A model generated the notes under the pieces. The model worked only from the letters and a program-made list of their open reading frames with translations, searched no databases and was not told where the DNA came from. A DNA stretch of 64,000 nucleotides, taken from assembly GCA_028877215.1 (NCBI GenBank), contig JAPPFJ010000011.1, positions 1 to 64,000 on the forward strand. Direction: 5' to 3'. The translations under genes were made by a program, and so were the position numbers. Positions 7,669 to 15,287 of this stretch are shown here, piece by piece. The stretch is from Gemmatimonadota bacterium. Lineage in GTDB: Bacteria > Latescibacterota > UBA2968 > GCA-2709665. The number at the start of each line of letters is the position of its first letter. Position 1 is the stretch's first letter.

Positions 7669-8586
7669 ATGCGCAGGATTCTGCTCCAGCAGGTCACGAA
7701 GACATTCGACGGCGTCACGGCGGTAGACCGGTTGGATCTGGACATCGCCGCCGGAGAGACATTCGGTCTGCTCGGTCCCAACGGCGCTGGCAAGACCACG
7801 ACGATTCGTACCATCCTGGGGATTTACGGTCCGGATTCGGGTACCATCGACTACGGCAACGGTGGAACGGGCCTGTCGAGGGACCGGATCGGCTACCTGC
7901 CCGAAGAACGGGGGCTGTATCCCAAGATGCGGGTTATGGATCTGCTTGTGTTTCTCGGGGAGATCAAGTCCCTCTCCCGGTCGGAAGCGGCAGGCCGCGC
8001 GGGAGAATGGCTCGATCGGATGGGCCTGTCGGAATGGGCGAACCGGCGCGTGGATCAGCTTTCCAAGGGTATGCAGCAGAAGCTGCAGTTCATCGCAACC
8101 GTCATGCATGACCCCGATCTATTGATTCTCGACGAGCCGTTCAGCGGGTTGGATCCGATCAACGTGGCCGTCCTGAAAGAGATCATGCAGACCCTGACGT
8201 CCGAGGGCAAGATTCTCATCTTTTCCACGCATCAGATGGAAGATGCCGAAGCGCTCTGCGACCGGATCTGTCTGATCAACCGCGGTCGGAAGGTACTTGA
8301 CGGCACGGTAACGGAATTGAAGTCCCGTTATACGAGGAACAGGTTGCGTATTGCGTTTGAGGGGAGTGGCGATTTTCTCGAGAATACGAATCTGGTTCGG
8401 CACACGGAACACCGCGGGAATCACGTGGAGGTCGAACTCCAGACGGGCGCGGATCCGGGCGACCTGCTGAGAACGGCGCTTTCCGCGGCCCGGATCCACC
8501 GGTTCGAAGTCTCGGAGCCCTCGCTTAGAGATATCTTTTTAATGGCTGTTGGCGGTGAAGATTCGGGAGGGGAGCAGGATGAATAA
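7669..8586 (+). CDS. ABC transporter ATP-binding protein (ABC-2 exporter, NatA-like)
   Basis: 305 residues from the ATG at 7669, preceded by CGGGAG; the in-frame upstream ATG would add unconserved residues. Walker A GPNGAGKT is at 36-43, the Q-loop region YLPEERGLY at about 77, the signature LSKGMQQK at 131-138 and Walker B LLILDEP at 151-157. The H-loop follows at FSTHQ. The C-terminal 80 residues match the DUF4162-type extension of NatA/YhaQ-like subunits. It overlaps the permease gene by 8 bp, so they are translationally coupled. The substrate is unknown; Na+ or drug export is typical of relatives. Confidence 0.93.
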   Translation: MRRILLQQVTKTFDGVTAVDRLDLDIAAGETFGLLGPNGAGKTTTIRTILGIYGPDSGTIDYGNGGTGLSRDRIGYLPEERGLYPKMRVMDLLVFLGEIKSLSRSEAAGRAGEWLDRMGLSEWANRRVDQLSKGMQQKLQFIATVMHDPDLLILDEPFSGLDPINVAVLKEIMQTLTSEGKILIFSTHQMEDAEALCDRICLINRGRKVLDGTVTELKSRYTRNRLRIAFEGSGDFLENTNLVRHTEHRGNHVEVELQTGADPGDLLRTALSAARIHRFEVSEPSLRDIFLMAVGGEDSGGEQDE

Positions 8587-9835
8587 GGTATTGACGATCG
8601 TCCGCCGGGAATTCATAGAAATCGTACGCAAGAAGAGTTTCCTGATCGGCCTGTTCCTGGTACCGGTATTCGTCGTGGCCAGTATCCTGGTCCCCGTCCT
8701 TCTGGCGCGGGTAGACGTGGGCAAACAGAAGCGAATCGCGGTGGTCGACCAGACCGGTATCCTGTACGGGCCGCTCGAAGCCCGCCTGGACGAACAGCTC
8801 AAGGATGGCAGGCCGGAATATCTGTTGCAGGAAGTGCGGCCCGGCCCCGATCTGGAAACCACGCGGCGTCAGCTCACGTCCGAGATCAACGCCGGAGAAC
8901 TGGACGCCTACCTGGTGGTGCCTCCCGAGATCTTCGAAAAAAGCGAGGCCGGGTTCTATGGTAAGAACGTAAGCGATATGCGCCAGGTCGGGCGATTGCG
9001 GAGCGCATTGACTCACATTGTGGTTGCCCACAGGCTGGCGCAGCGGGGGCTGGAACCTGAGGAAGTGAGAAAGTGGACCCGCAGGGTGCAGTTGCAGACG
9101 CTGAAAATCGTCAAGGGGAAGGAGAAGAAGAGCGGGTTTGCCCGGGAATATTTCACTTCGTTCGCATTCGCGATGCTACTTTATATGGTCACCATCCTCT
9201 ATGGGATCATGGTTATGCGCGGCGTCCTGGAAGAGAAAACCAACCGCATGGTGGAGGTGATGCTGTCGTCGGTCGATCCATTTCAGATGATGGCGGGCAA
9301 GATTCTGGGGATCGGCGCCGCCAGCCTGGTTCAGGTTTCCGTCTGGATCGGCGTGGGTCTGTTGGCCACGGCGTACGGCAGGATGGCGTTCGGGCCCAAC
9401 CTCCCCTTTGCGATCGAAACGGGTGTGGTGGTCTACTTCGGCGTCTACTTTGTCCTGGGTTACTTTCTGTATGCCACACTCTACGCCATTATCGGCGCGA
9501 TCTGCGACACCGAACAGGATGCGCAGCACCTTCAGATCCTCGTGATCGTGCCAATGATCCTCTCGCTGCTTGCAATGACGTTTATCACCCGGCAGCCCGG
9601 CGCCGCCCCGTCCGTGGTGATGTCGTTGATTCCGTTCTTTGCGCCAATGATCATGATCGTCCGGGTAAACGTCCTCACGCCACCGTGGATCGAAATCGCA
9701 GCGTCGGTCCTGATCCTGATCGGCACGATTGCCGGGGTCATGTGGGCGGCCGCGCGGATCTACCGGGTGGGGATCCTGATGAGGGGCAAGCGGGCCACGT
9801 TGTCGGAAATGGTTCGTTGGGTTCGGTACGGATAG
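8579..9835 (+). CDS. ABC-2 type permease (NatB/YhaP-like)
   Basis: 418 residues, start chosen at 8579 behind GGAGGGGAGCAGG. Layout is the standard one for this family: a first membrane helix (FLIGLFLVPVFVVASILVPVLL), a large extracytoplasmic domain (about 45-185), then a cluster of five or so helices. It includes the family motif MMVMRGVLEEKTNR-like segment (VMRGVLEEKTNRMVEVMLSS) that contacts the ATPase. It forms the membrane half of an exporter with the preceding gene. Confidence 0.92.
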   Translation: MNKVLTIVRREFIEIVRKKSFLIGLFLVPVFVVASILVPVLLARVDVGKQKRIAVVDQTGILYGPLEARLDEQLKDGRPEYLLQEVRPGPDLETTRRQLTSEINAGELDAYLVVPPEIFEKSEAGFYGKNVSDMRQVGRLRSALTHIVVAHRLAQRGLEPEEVRKWTRRVQLQTLKIVKGKEKKSGFAREYFTSFAFAMLLYMVTILYGIMVMRGVLEEKTNRMVEVMLSSVDPFQMMAGKILGIGAASLVQVSVWIGVGLLATAYGRMAFGPNLPFAIETGVVVYFGVYFVLGYFLYATLYAIIGAICDTEQDAQHLQILVIVPMILSLLAMTFITRQPGAAPSVVMSLIPFFAPMIMIVRVNVLTPPWIEIAASVLILIGTIAGVMWAAARIYRVGILMRGKRATLSEMVRWVRYG

Positions 9836-9892
9836 TGTTGTTCCCCTATAATGGATCTCCAGGATTCGCAAGATTCCGTGGCTCGAGGGTAT

Positions 9893-10032
9893 TCCTTAGA
9901 AGCGGGGAGAGGGGAGACGGGAGAGGGTAGAGATAACCAGCCTTATGAGGTCTCTTCTCGTGCCGGAGGCAAGAAGGCATACAATATCGGGCAGGGATTT
10001 CTTCTACCGGCTCCCCTCTACCGTCTAACCGA
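9893..10032. repeat. Imperfect palindromic repeat, copy 1
   Basis: A GAGAGGGTAGAGAT-rich left arm and a CTCCCCTCTACCGTCTAACC right arm surround GCCGGAGGCA. A related palindrome with the same centre and right arm is at 23290-23412. The whole 9836-10145 gap holds no gene. Confidence 0.5.
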
Positions 10033-10145
10033 CTTGTGGTAACGCAAGAAATAGGGCGAGGGAATCGGGGACGTTTGGGGGCTGCGAGGATTTTAGATTT
10101 CTGGTGGTTAGACGCGGTTGCTTCGACAAGTCATGTGGAGGATCC

Positions 10146-10916
10146 ATGTCAAATCTGATTGCGTGCAACCTAAACAGCTATCGACAATACCGGGACGGCG
10201 CGTTCGAACATCTCGCGCGGATCGGTCTGACCCACGTGGAAATTCCATGTCCCGAGCCCGAAGAAAGGGATGCGGTTCAGTGTGAACTGGACCGTTTCGG
10301 ACTGCGCGCGTCCAGTCTGATCATTCGCTGTGAGATGCACGCGGACGACGTGGTCCAGAGGTTCGCGCACGCACTAAATACCGTGGCGGAGATGGGGGTC
10401 GGCCTGGTGTTCACGAGCGTAAAGACCGGAGGCGTAGACCGGGATTTCGTCTACGGCAGGCTGCAGGACATCGGTGACGCCGCGGCCGAACGTGGGATTG
10501 TCGTGGCAATGGAAACGCATCCGGATCTGGTTACGAATGCCGACGTGGCGCTGGAGACGATGCGGAACGTGAATCATCCCAACGTCGGCATCAATTTCGA
10601 TACGGCGAACGTCCACTATTACAACGAGGGCGTGGATTCGGTCGAGCAGTTTCGGAAGGTTTCGCACGCGGTGGCAGCCGTGCATCTGAAAGACACGAAC
10701 GGCGCCTTTCAGACCTGGCACTTCCCCGCACTTGGCGAGGGGATCGTGGATTTTCCGTCCATTTTCGAAATATTCGCCAGCCACGGACGCAACGGGCCCT
10801 ATACGCTGGAACTGGAGGGCATCCAGGGTGAATCCCTGACGCGGCGTGAAGTGGAACAACGCGTCGAGCAGTCACTGGAGTTCCTTCGCGCCCGCGGGCT
10901 GGCGGAGCGTCGATGA
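10146..10916 (+). CDS. Sugar phosphate isomerase/epimerase family protein (xylose isomerase-like TIM barrel)
   Basis: 256 residues; the ATG at 10146 has GGAGG upstream. The TIM-barrel AP-endonuclease-2-like fold is indicated by ALNTVAEMGVGLVFTS and by the metal-site strands AMETHPD (Glu), VGINFDTANVHYY (Asp and His) and AAVHLKDTNG (His and Asp). A late Glu in YTLELEG completes the usual metal set. Substrate is not predictable; relatives epimerise or isomerise keto-sugars or inositols. It overlaps the ROK kinase by 4 bp, so a sugar catabolic operon is likely. Confidence 0.9.
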   Translation: MSNLIACNLNSYRQYRDGAFEHLARIGLTHVEIPCPEPEERDAVQCELDRFGLRASSLIIRCEMHADDVVQRFAHALNTVAEMGVGLVFTSVKTGGVDRDFVYGRLQDIGDAAAERGIVVAMETHPDLVTNADVALETMRNVNHPNVGINFDTANVHYYNEGVDSVEQFRKVSHAVAAVHLKDTNGAFQTWHFPALGEGIVDFPSIFEIFASHGRNGPYTLELEGIQGESLTRREVEQRVEQSLEFLRARGLAERR

Positions 10917-11863
10917 TCCTTGCGGTGGATATCGGCGGTACCAATTTCAGCCTCGCGCTGGGAACGCCGGACGGGCGCATTCTGAAGCGGACGACCGGTT
11001 CCACCGATCGCTCCGGCGGCGCCGCGTGGATGATGGAGCGGGTCCTGGAGGTCGGACGCCGCTTGATTGCGTCATCCCCCAAAGTCGTGTCCGCTTGCGG
11101 AATCAGTTTCGGCGGCCCCGTGGATTTCGCCTCCCAGCGGATTGTCAATTCCACACACGTGGCGGGTTGGGACAATATGGCCATTCCCGAGACCATTCAA
11201 CGGGACCTCGGGATTCCGGCAGTCGTGGATAACGATGCCAACGCGGGCGCGCTGGGAGAATTGACGTTCGGCGCAGGCAAGGGCTGCCGCCACCTGATCT
11301 ATTACAACATCGGCACGGGCATCGGCGGGGGAATCATCATCGACGGGGAGATCTACCGTGGCGCCAACGGCAACGCGGGGGAACTGGGACACGTACCGGT
11401 GCTTCCGGACGGCCCGCTTTGCGATTGCGGCAACCGGGGATGTCTCGAAGCGTTATGCTCAGGCACGGCCATAGGGCGACGCGGGAAGGAGGCGGTACGT
11501 ACCCAGCCCGGAAGAGGCGGCGGCATCCGCCAGGCCGCGGGAGGTCCGATTACGGCCAAAGCGGTCTTCGATGCCGCCCGGACCAGAGACGGGCTCGCGC
11601 TGGAGCTAGTGGATGAGACGTGCCGATATCTGGGCATGGGTGTTGCGGCGGCAATGAATGCGCTTGCGCCCGAAGCCATTGTGATTGGCGGCAGCGTGGC
11701 CAAAGCCGGCAGGGTGCTCTTCAAGCCGCTGCGGGAACAGGCGGACCGGTTTCTGATGCCGGTGCACAGGCCCCATCTCAGGATTCTTCCTGCCCGGCTG
11801 AAAGGCAATTCGGGCCTGCTGGGCGCGGTGGCGCTGGCCGCAGCATCAGGTGCCGCGGACTGA
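10913..11863 (+). CDS. ROK-family sugar kinase (glucokinase-like)
   Basis: 316 residues. The phosphate motif DIGGTNF is at the N terminus, and the catalytic Asp is in VVDNDANAGALGE. The substrate loop reads NAGELGHVPV. The ROK zinc motif CDCGNRGCLEALCSG lies near residues 166-180, with all three cysteines and the upstream His present. ATP-dependent phosphorylation of glucose or a related hexose is expected. The ATGA overlap with the isomerase gene shows tight coupling; no repressor HTH domain is fused. Confidence 0.93.
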   Translation: MILAVDIGGTNFSLALGTPDGRILKRTTGSTDRSGGAAWMMERVLEVGRRLIASSPKVVSACGISFGGPVDFASQRIVNSTHVAGWDNMAIPETIQRDLGIPAVVDNDANAGALGELTFGAGKGCRHLIYYNIGTGIGGGIIIDGEIYRGANGNAGELGHVPVLPDGPLCDCGNRGCLEALCSGTAIGRRGKEAVRTQPGRGGGIRQAAGGPITAKAVFDAARTRDGLALELVDETCRYLGMGVAAAMNALAPEAIVIGGSVAKAGRVLFKPLREQADRFLMPVHRPHLRILPARLKGNSGLLGAVALAAASGAAD

Positions 11864-11941
11864 TCGAGTGGCGACGCGGAGGCGAACATCGAGAATGGAC
11901 TGACATACGATCCGGAAGAAGCGGTTGCGGCGCTTGCAAGG

Positions 11942-12523
11942 GTGGACGCGCCGCTCGGATGCCTGATGGAGCGCGCCGGATCCTGCCGCCTGGAAGCAAG
12001 GGCGCCGTACCATCCGTTTCGTGCGTTGATGCGTTCGATCGTCTACCAGCAGCTCTCAGGCAAGGCGGCCGGAACCATCTATGGCCGCGTTCTGGACCTG
12101 TTTCCTGAAGAAGAGTGTCTGGAGCCGGAACAGGTCCTGGCTCTACCCGACGAGGCGTTCCGCGGCGCGGGGATGTCGCGGGCCAAGGTGGCGGCGGTGA
12201 AGGACCTTGCCGAAAAGACGCTTGAGGGCGCGGTCCCGTCGGGGCAGCGGCTCAACGGGATGCCCGACGACGAAATCATCAGCCGCTTCACCCGTGTCCG
12301 CGGAGTTGGCGAGTGGACCGTGCAGATGATGCTGATATTCGACCTGGGCCGCGCGGACGTGCTGCCGGTGAAGGATCTGGGCGTAAGGAAGGGGTTTATG
12401 CTCACCTACGGATTGAACGACCTGCCCGACCATGCGGAGCTGTTGGAGCACGGAGAAATCTGGCGTCCATACCGGTCCGTGGCAAGCTGGTATCTCTGGC
12501 GGGCGGTGGAGCTGGACGGGTAA
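11942..12523 (+). CDS. DNA-3-methyladenine glycosylase (HhH-GPD, AlkA-like)
   Basis: 193 residues from the first conventional in-frame start (GTG). Base-excision repair glycosylase: MRSIVYQQLSGKAA at the N-terminal side, hairpin-helix-hairpin TRVRGVGEWTVQMMLIF, and the catalytic Asp in LPVKDLGVRKG. The frame is open upstream to the ROK stop. It encodes TYDPEEAVAALARVDAPLG, which looks like the normal family N terminus, but no ATG/GTG/TTG lies there; only CTG at 11900 or ATC at 11888 behind GGAGG. The true start is therefore probably non-standard. Confidence 0.85.
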   Translation: MDAPLGCLMERAGSCRLEARAPYHPFRALMRSIVYQQLSGKAAGTIYGRVLDLFPEEECLEPEQVLALPDEAFRGAGMSRAKVAAVKDLAEKTLEGAVPSGQRLNGMPDDEIISRFTRVRGVGEWTVQMMLIFDLGRADVLPVKDLGVRKGFMLTYGLNDLPDHAELLEHGEIWRPYRSVASWYLWRAVELDG

Positions 12524-12640
12524 CGAAGGCCCGAACGGATGGAGCCCGACCGAACCACAGGAAACCGGCCGCGAAAATCGGGATGAGAGTCGGGAACGGT
12601 TAGTCAAATCCCAGGTCATCGGACCAGACAGGGAGAATTC

Positions 12641-13684
12641 ATGGCAGGTAATACCTATCGCGCCGGGATTGTGGGTCTCGGCTTCATAGGCGGCGCCGAC
12701 GAGGTGTCGGGCGACGCAATAGGACAAGTGGTGAGCGACCTTGACGGCACCCACGCCCATGCGTTGAGCGGGCATCCCCGGGTCGTTATGGCGTCCGGGT
12801 CCAGCAGGGACGAGGGGCGCAGGGAGCGTTTTGAGGCCCGAACGGGCGTGCGGACCTACGCCGACTGGCGCGAGATGCTCGCCGGAGAATCCCTCGATAT
12901 CGTAAGCGTGGCGACGTATGCGCCCTTTCATGCCGAGATCACGGTCGCATGCGCAAAGCAGGGCGTGCGCGCCGTCTATTGCGAAAAACCCGTCGCGACC
13001 CGGGTTTCAGACGCCGAACGAATGCTCGAGGCGTGCGCCGCCGCCGGTACGCTCCTCGTTGTGAACCACAACCGGCGGTTTCAGACCAACGCCCGGCGTC
13101 TGCGCGGCCTCGTGGCGGACGGCGCACTGGGAGAACTGACCTCCGCGTCCATGCAATGGGGCTCCGGCCGGCTGGGCAACGTGGGTACGCATTTCATCGA
13201 TACCATACAGATGTTGACGGGGCGGGCGGTCGAGGCCGTGTCGGGAACACTGGATTTGTCCGGAAGACCGGATTGCCGCGGCGATCAGTTCCGCGATCCC
13301 GGCGGCTGGGGCATGCTGCGCCTGGAGCGCGGACTGATCTGCACGGTAGACGCTGCGGATTATGGGACGCTGCCGCCGCGGATCTCCGTCCATGGCACGG
13401 AGGGCTCCGCCGTGCTCGACGGAAGGGACGTGGTCGTTGAGAACCGGGACGGGCGGGGGGAAGCCTGGACGGATCGTGCGGACTCTGAATCTTCAATGGC
13501 CAGGGCCGTGGGTGAGATTGTGGACTGGCTGGACGGGGAAGCGGCCTTTCCGTACGCGGCATCGGAAGCCGCGCGGACGCTGGAGGCCATCGTGGGTTTC
13601 CACGTCTCCCATGCCGGAAACGGCTCATGGGTTGATTTGCCGCTGACGGGGCAGGACCGTGATCGCGAGGTCTTGAGCGGATAG
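12641..13684 (+). CDS. Gfo/Idh/MocA family oxidoreductase
   Basis: 347 residues, start behind CAGGGAG. The N-terminal Rossmann motif GIVGLGFIGG binds NAD(P). AVYCEKPVATRVSDAERM contains the family EKP motif with the catalytic-site Lys, and NHNRRFQ follows. GTHFIDTIQMLTG supplies the conserved His/Asp of the second domain. The enzyme probably oxidises a sugar or inositol derivative. Placement after the isomerase/kinase pair fits a carbohydrate-catabolism cluster, though a 117-bp gap separates it from the glycosylase. Confidence 0.92.
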   Translation: MAGNTYRAGIVGLGFIGGADEVSGDAIGQVVSDLDGTHAHALSGHPRVVMASGSSRDEGRRERFEARTGVRTYADWREMLAGESLDIVSVATYAPFHAEITVACAKQGVRAVYCEKPVATRVSDAERMLEACAAAGTLLVVNHNRRFQTNARRLRGLVADGALGELTSASMQWGSGRLGNVGTHFIDTIQMLTGRAVEAVSGTLDLSGRPDCRGDQFRDPGGWGMLRLERGLICTVDAADYGTLPPRISVHGTEGSAVLDGRDVVVENRDGRGEAWTDRADSESSMARAVGEIVDWLDGEAAFPYAASEAARTLEAIVGFHVSHAGNGSWVDLPLTGQDRDREVLSG

Positions 13685-13733
13685 GTATCTGCTCCGGGAC
13701 GCGGGCGCATCTGCGGGGATTCTCTGTTCGAGG

Positions 13734-14507
13734 TCACCGCTGGGGCGGTCCGTACCTGGAGATGGCGTCGTCGGGCCCCACGGGACAGGGGTATTGGTCT
13801 GCCGTCTGTCTCTCGCCGAGTTGGGGATTGCCCAGCGCATTGTAGCAGATGATGAACGACCGCCGATGGCGGCTGGAGGTATTGGGCGTTGAGGAGTGGA
13901 GCAGGTTGCAGTCGAAGAAGAGGACCGAACCCGGTGACATCTCGCAGTTGATGCGATCGAACAGGGGTTCGATCTCCGTAATCCTTGCGGGATCCGTGCC
14001 GGTCTGGGTTCCGACTTTGACGTGGTCTAGCCGCCCGAGGCGATGGGACCCGCGAAGGACCCGCAGGCAGCCGTTTTCCCGCGTGCATCGGTCCAGGGCG
14101 ACAAACGCGCTGATCATGCGTGGAAACACGAAACCCTGGTTATACCAGTATCCATAGTCCTGGTGCCATTCCCAGGCGCCCCCTTCATGGGCGTCTTTGA
14201 ACATCACCTTGCCGTGGAAGAAGGCAACCTCCTCGCCCAGCAGGATGCGGATGTTGTTCACAATGCGGGGACACGTGGAAACCGCGGTCCAGATGTCGTC
14301 TCCCAGTTCGTGCCAGATCGACAGCCTGGACGCCCTTCCCGATGCGTCTTCGGTTGCGCGCGTGTTCTTCGCTACCCGCGCGCCCGTTTCAACCGCGTCG
14401 ATCAGGATGCGGACTTCGTCTTCGCTGAAGAGGTCCTCAACAAGGACGAATCCGTTCCGGTGGAAATCAGAGACGTTGTCGGGATCAAGATATGCCGGCG
14501 TATCCAT
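13734..14507 (-). CDS. Phytanoyl-CoA dioxygenase (PhyH) family protein
   Basis: 257 residues. Fe(II)/2-oxoglutarate oxygenase fold: the first two iron ligands are in WHQDYGYW (HxD). The distal His is in LLHSSTPN, and the 2-oxoglutarate-binding Arg lies in SSRHRRSFIICYN. The N terminus (FHRNGFVLVEDLFSEDEV) is typical of PhyH proteins. The hydroxylated substrate is unknown. It is convergent with the oxidoreductase gene, 49 bp apart. Confidence 0.9.
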   Translation of the reverse strand: MDTPAYLDPDNVSDFHRNGFVLVEDLFSEDEVRILIDAVETGARVAKNTRATEDASGRASRLSIWHELGDDIWTAVSTCPRIVNNIRILLGEEVAFFHGKVMFKDAHEGGAWEWHQDYGYWYNQGFVFPRMISAFVALDRCTRENGCLRVLRGSHRLGRLDHVKVGTQTGTDPARITEIEPLFDRINCEMSPGSVLFFDCNLLHSSTPNTSSRHRRSFIICYNALGNPQLGERQTADQYPCPVGPDDAISRYGPPQR

Positions 14508-15287
14508 TATACCGCCTTTCTGACATATGCGGAGGCTATCAAGGTGGTCTGATATCCTGAGATGGAGCCACTGCAGTAACGTGCGCGAATAATTCAGACG
14601 AATATAAGGACGGCACCGCGGATTCGCAAACGGGGATGTTTGGATTTCCGTCTGAAAACATCGGTTCCTGGGAAGACGGAACGATCAGGTATTCCGCTCT
14701 GGTAGAGGTTTGGATAGGGAGGATGCAGAGCCGTACCGGGTTTCGACCTTAATTGCTTTGGGAGAGTATTGCGCGTCAGCGAACTTAATCTTCGTTTGTA
14801 GAATTCAGACCCCGACGGGGTCTTTTCTATTTAGCGATATCCGCAGTAACTTGGAGAATCTGATTGACACCCACGTACATCTTATCCTATTTTAGGCTGT
14901 TATGACGGGTATAACTTCCGTCGTCCGGGCAGGGCAGAAAGTCTCACTCCAGCGGTTAAATTCGATTCGGATCACTGGCATCTACGGCAAACCATTGCAG
15001 AATGGGCGACGTCTGTAGGCGGCAGTCTCGCAACGCCAATGCGCGCGTGACTCCCACGCATGATCATAGACAATTAGTGTTGTATATTGCGCCGAGGATT
15101 GCGCGTGGAATTGCCCCGTCAGTAATCCGCGATGGTGGTGCGGGACGACCTTAGTTTGCAAGGAACTTCGCCGCACAATCAAAAGAGCCATAATGCTAGA
15201 TTAATTGCTCGGTCGAAGAGTCTGAATGCACGGAACGTGGTAGGTAGATCTACTCGCAAACGATGCACACCAGAGTAGGACTCCAAT
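14508..15287. other. 780-bp intergenic region before the PHP/AlbA_2 module
   Basis: No convincing gene on either strand. It contains one orphan terminator (14807-14828). Its composition is more AT-rich than the flanking metabolic genes, matching the accessory module that follows. I saw no att-like direct repeat shared with the far side of the module. Confidence 0.5.
14807..14828 (+). terminator. Orphan rho-independent terminator
   Basis: AGACCCC-GAC-GGGGTCT forms a perfect 7-bp stem followed by TTTTCTATTT. No recognised gene ends before it on the plus strand, so it may end a small RNA or a lost gene. Confidence 0.55.

Noticed and set aside
14710..14895. 61-residue plus-strand ORF
   Set aside because: It runs through the terminator hairpin at 14807-14828 and has no ribosome site.
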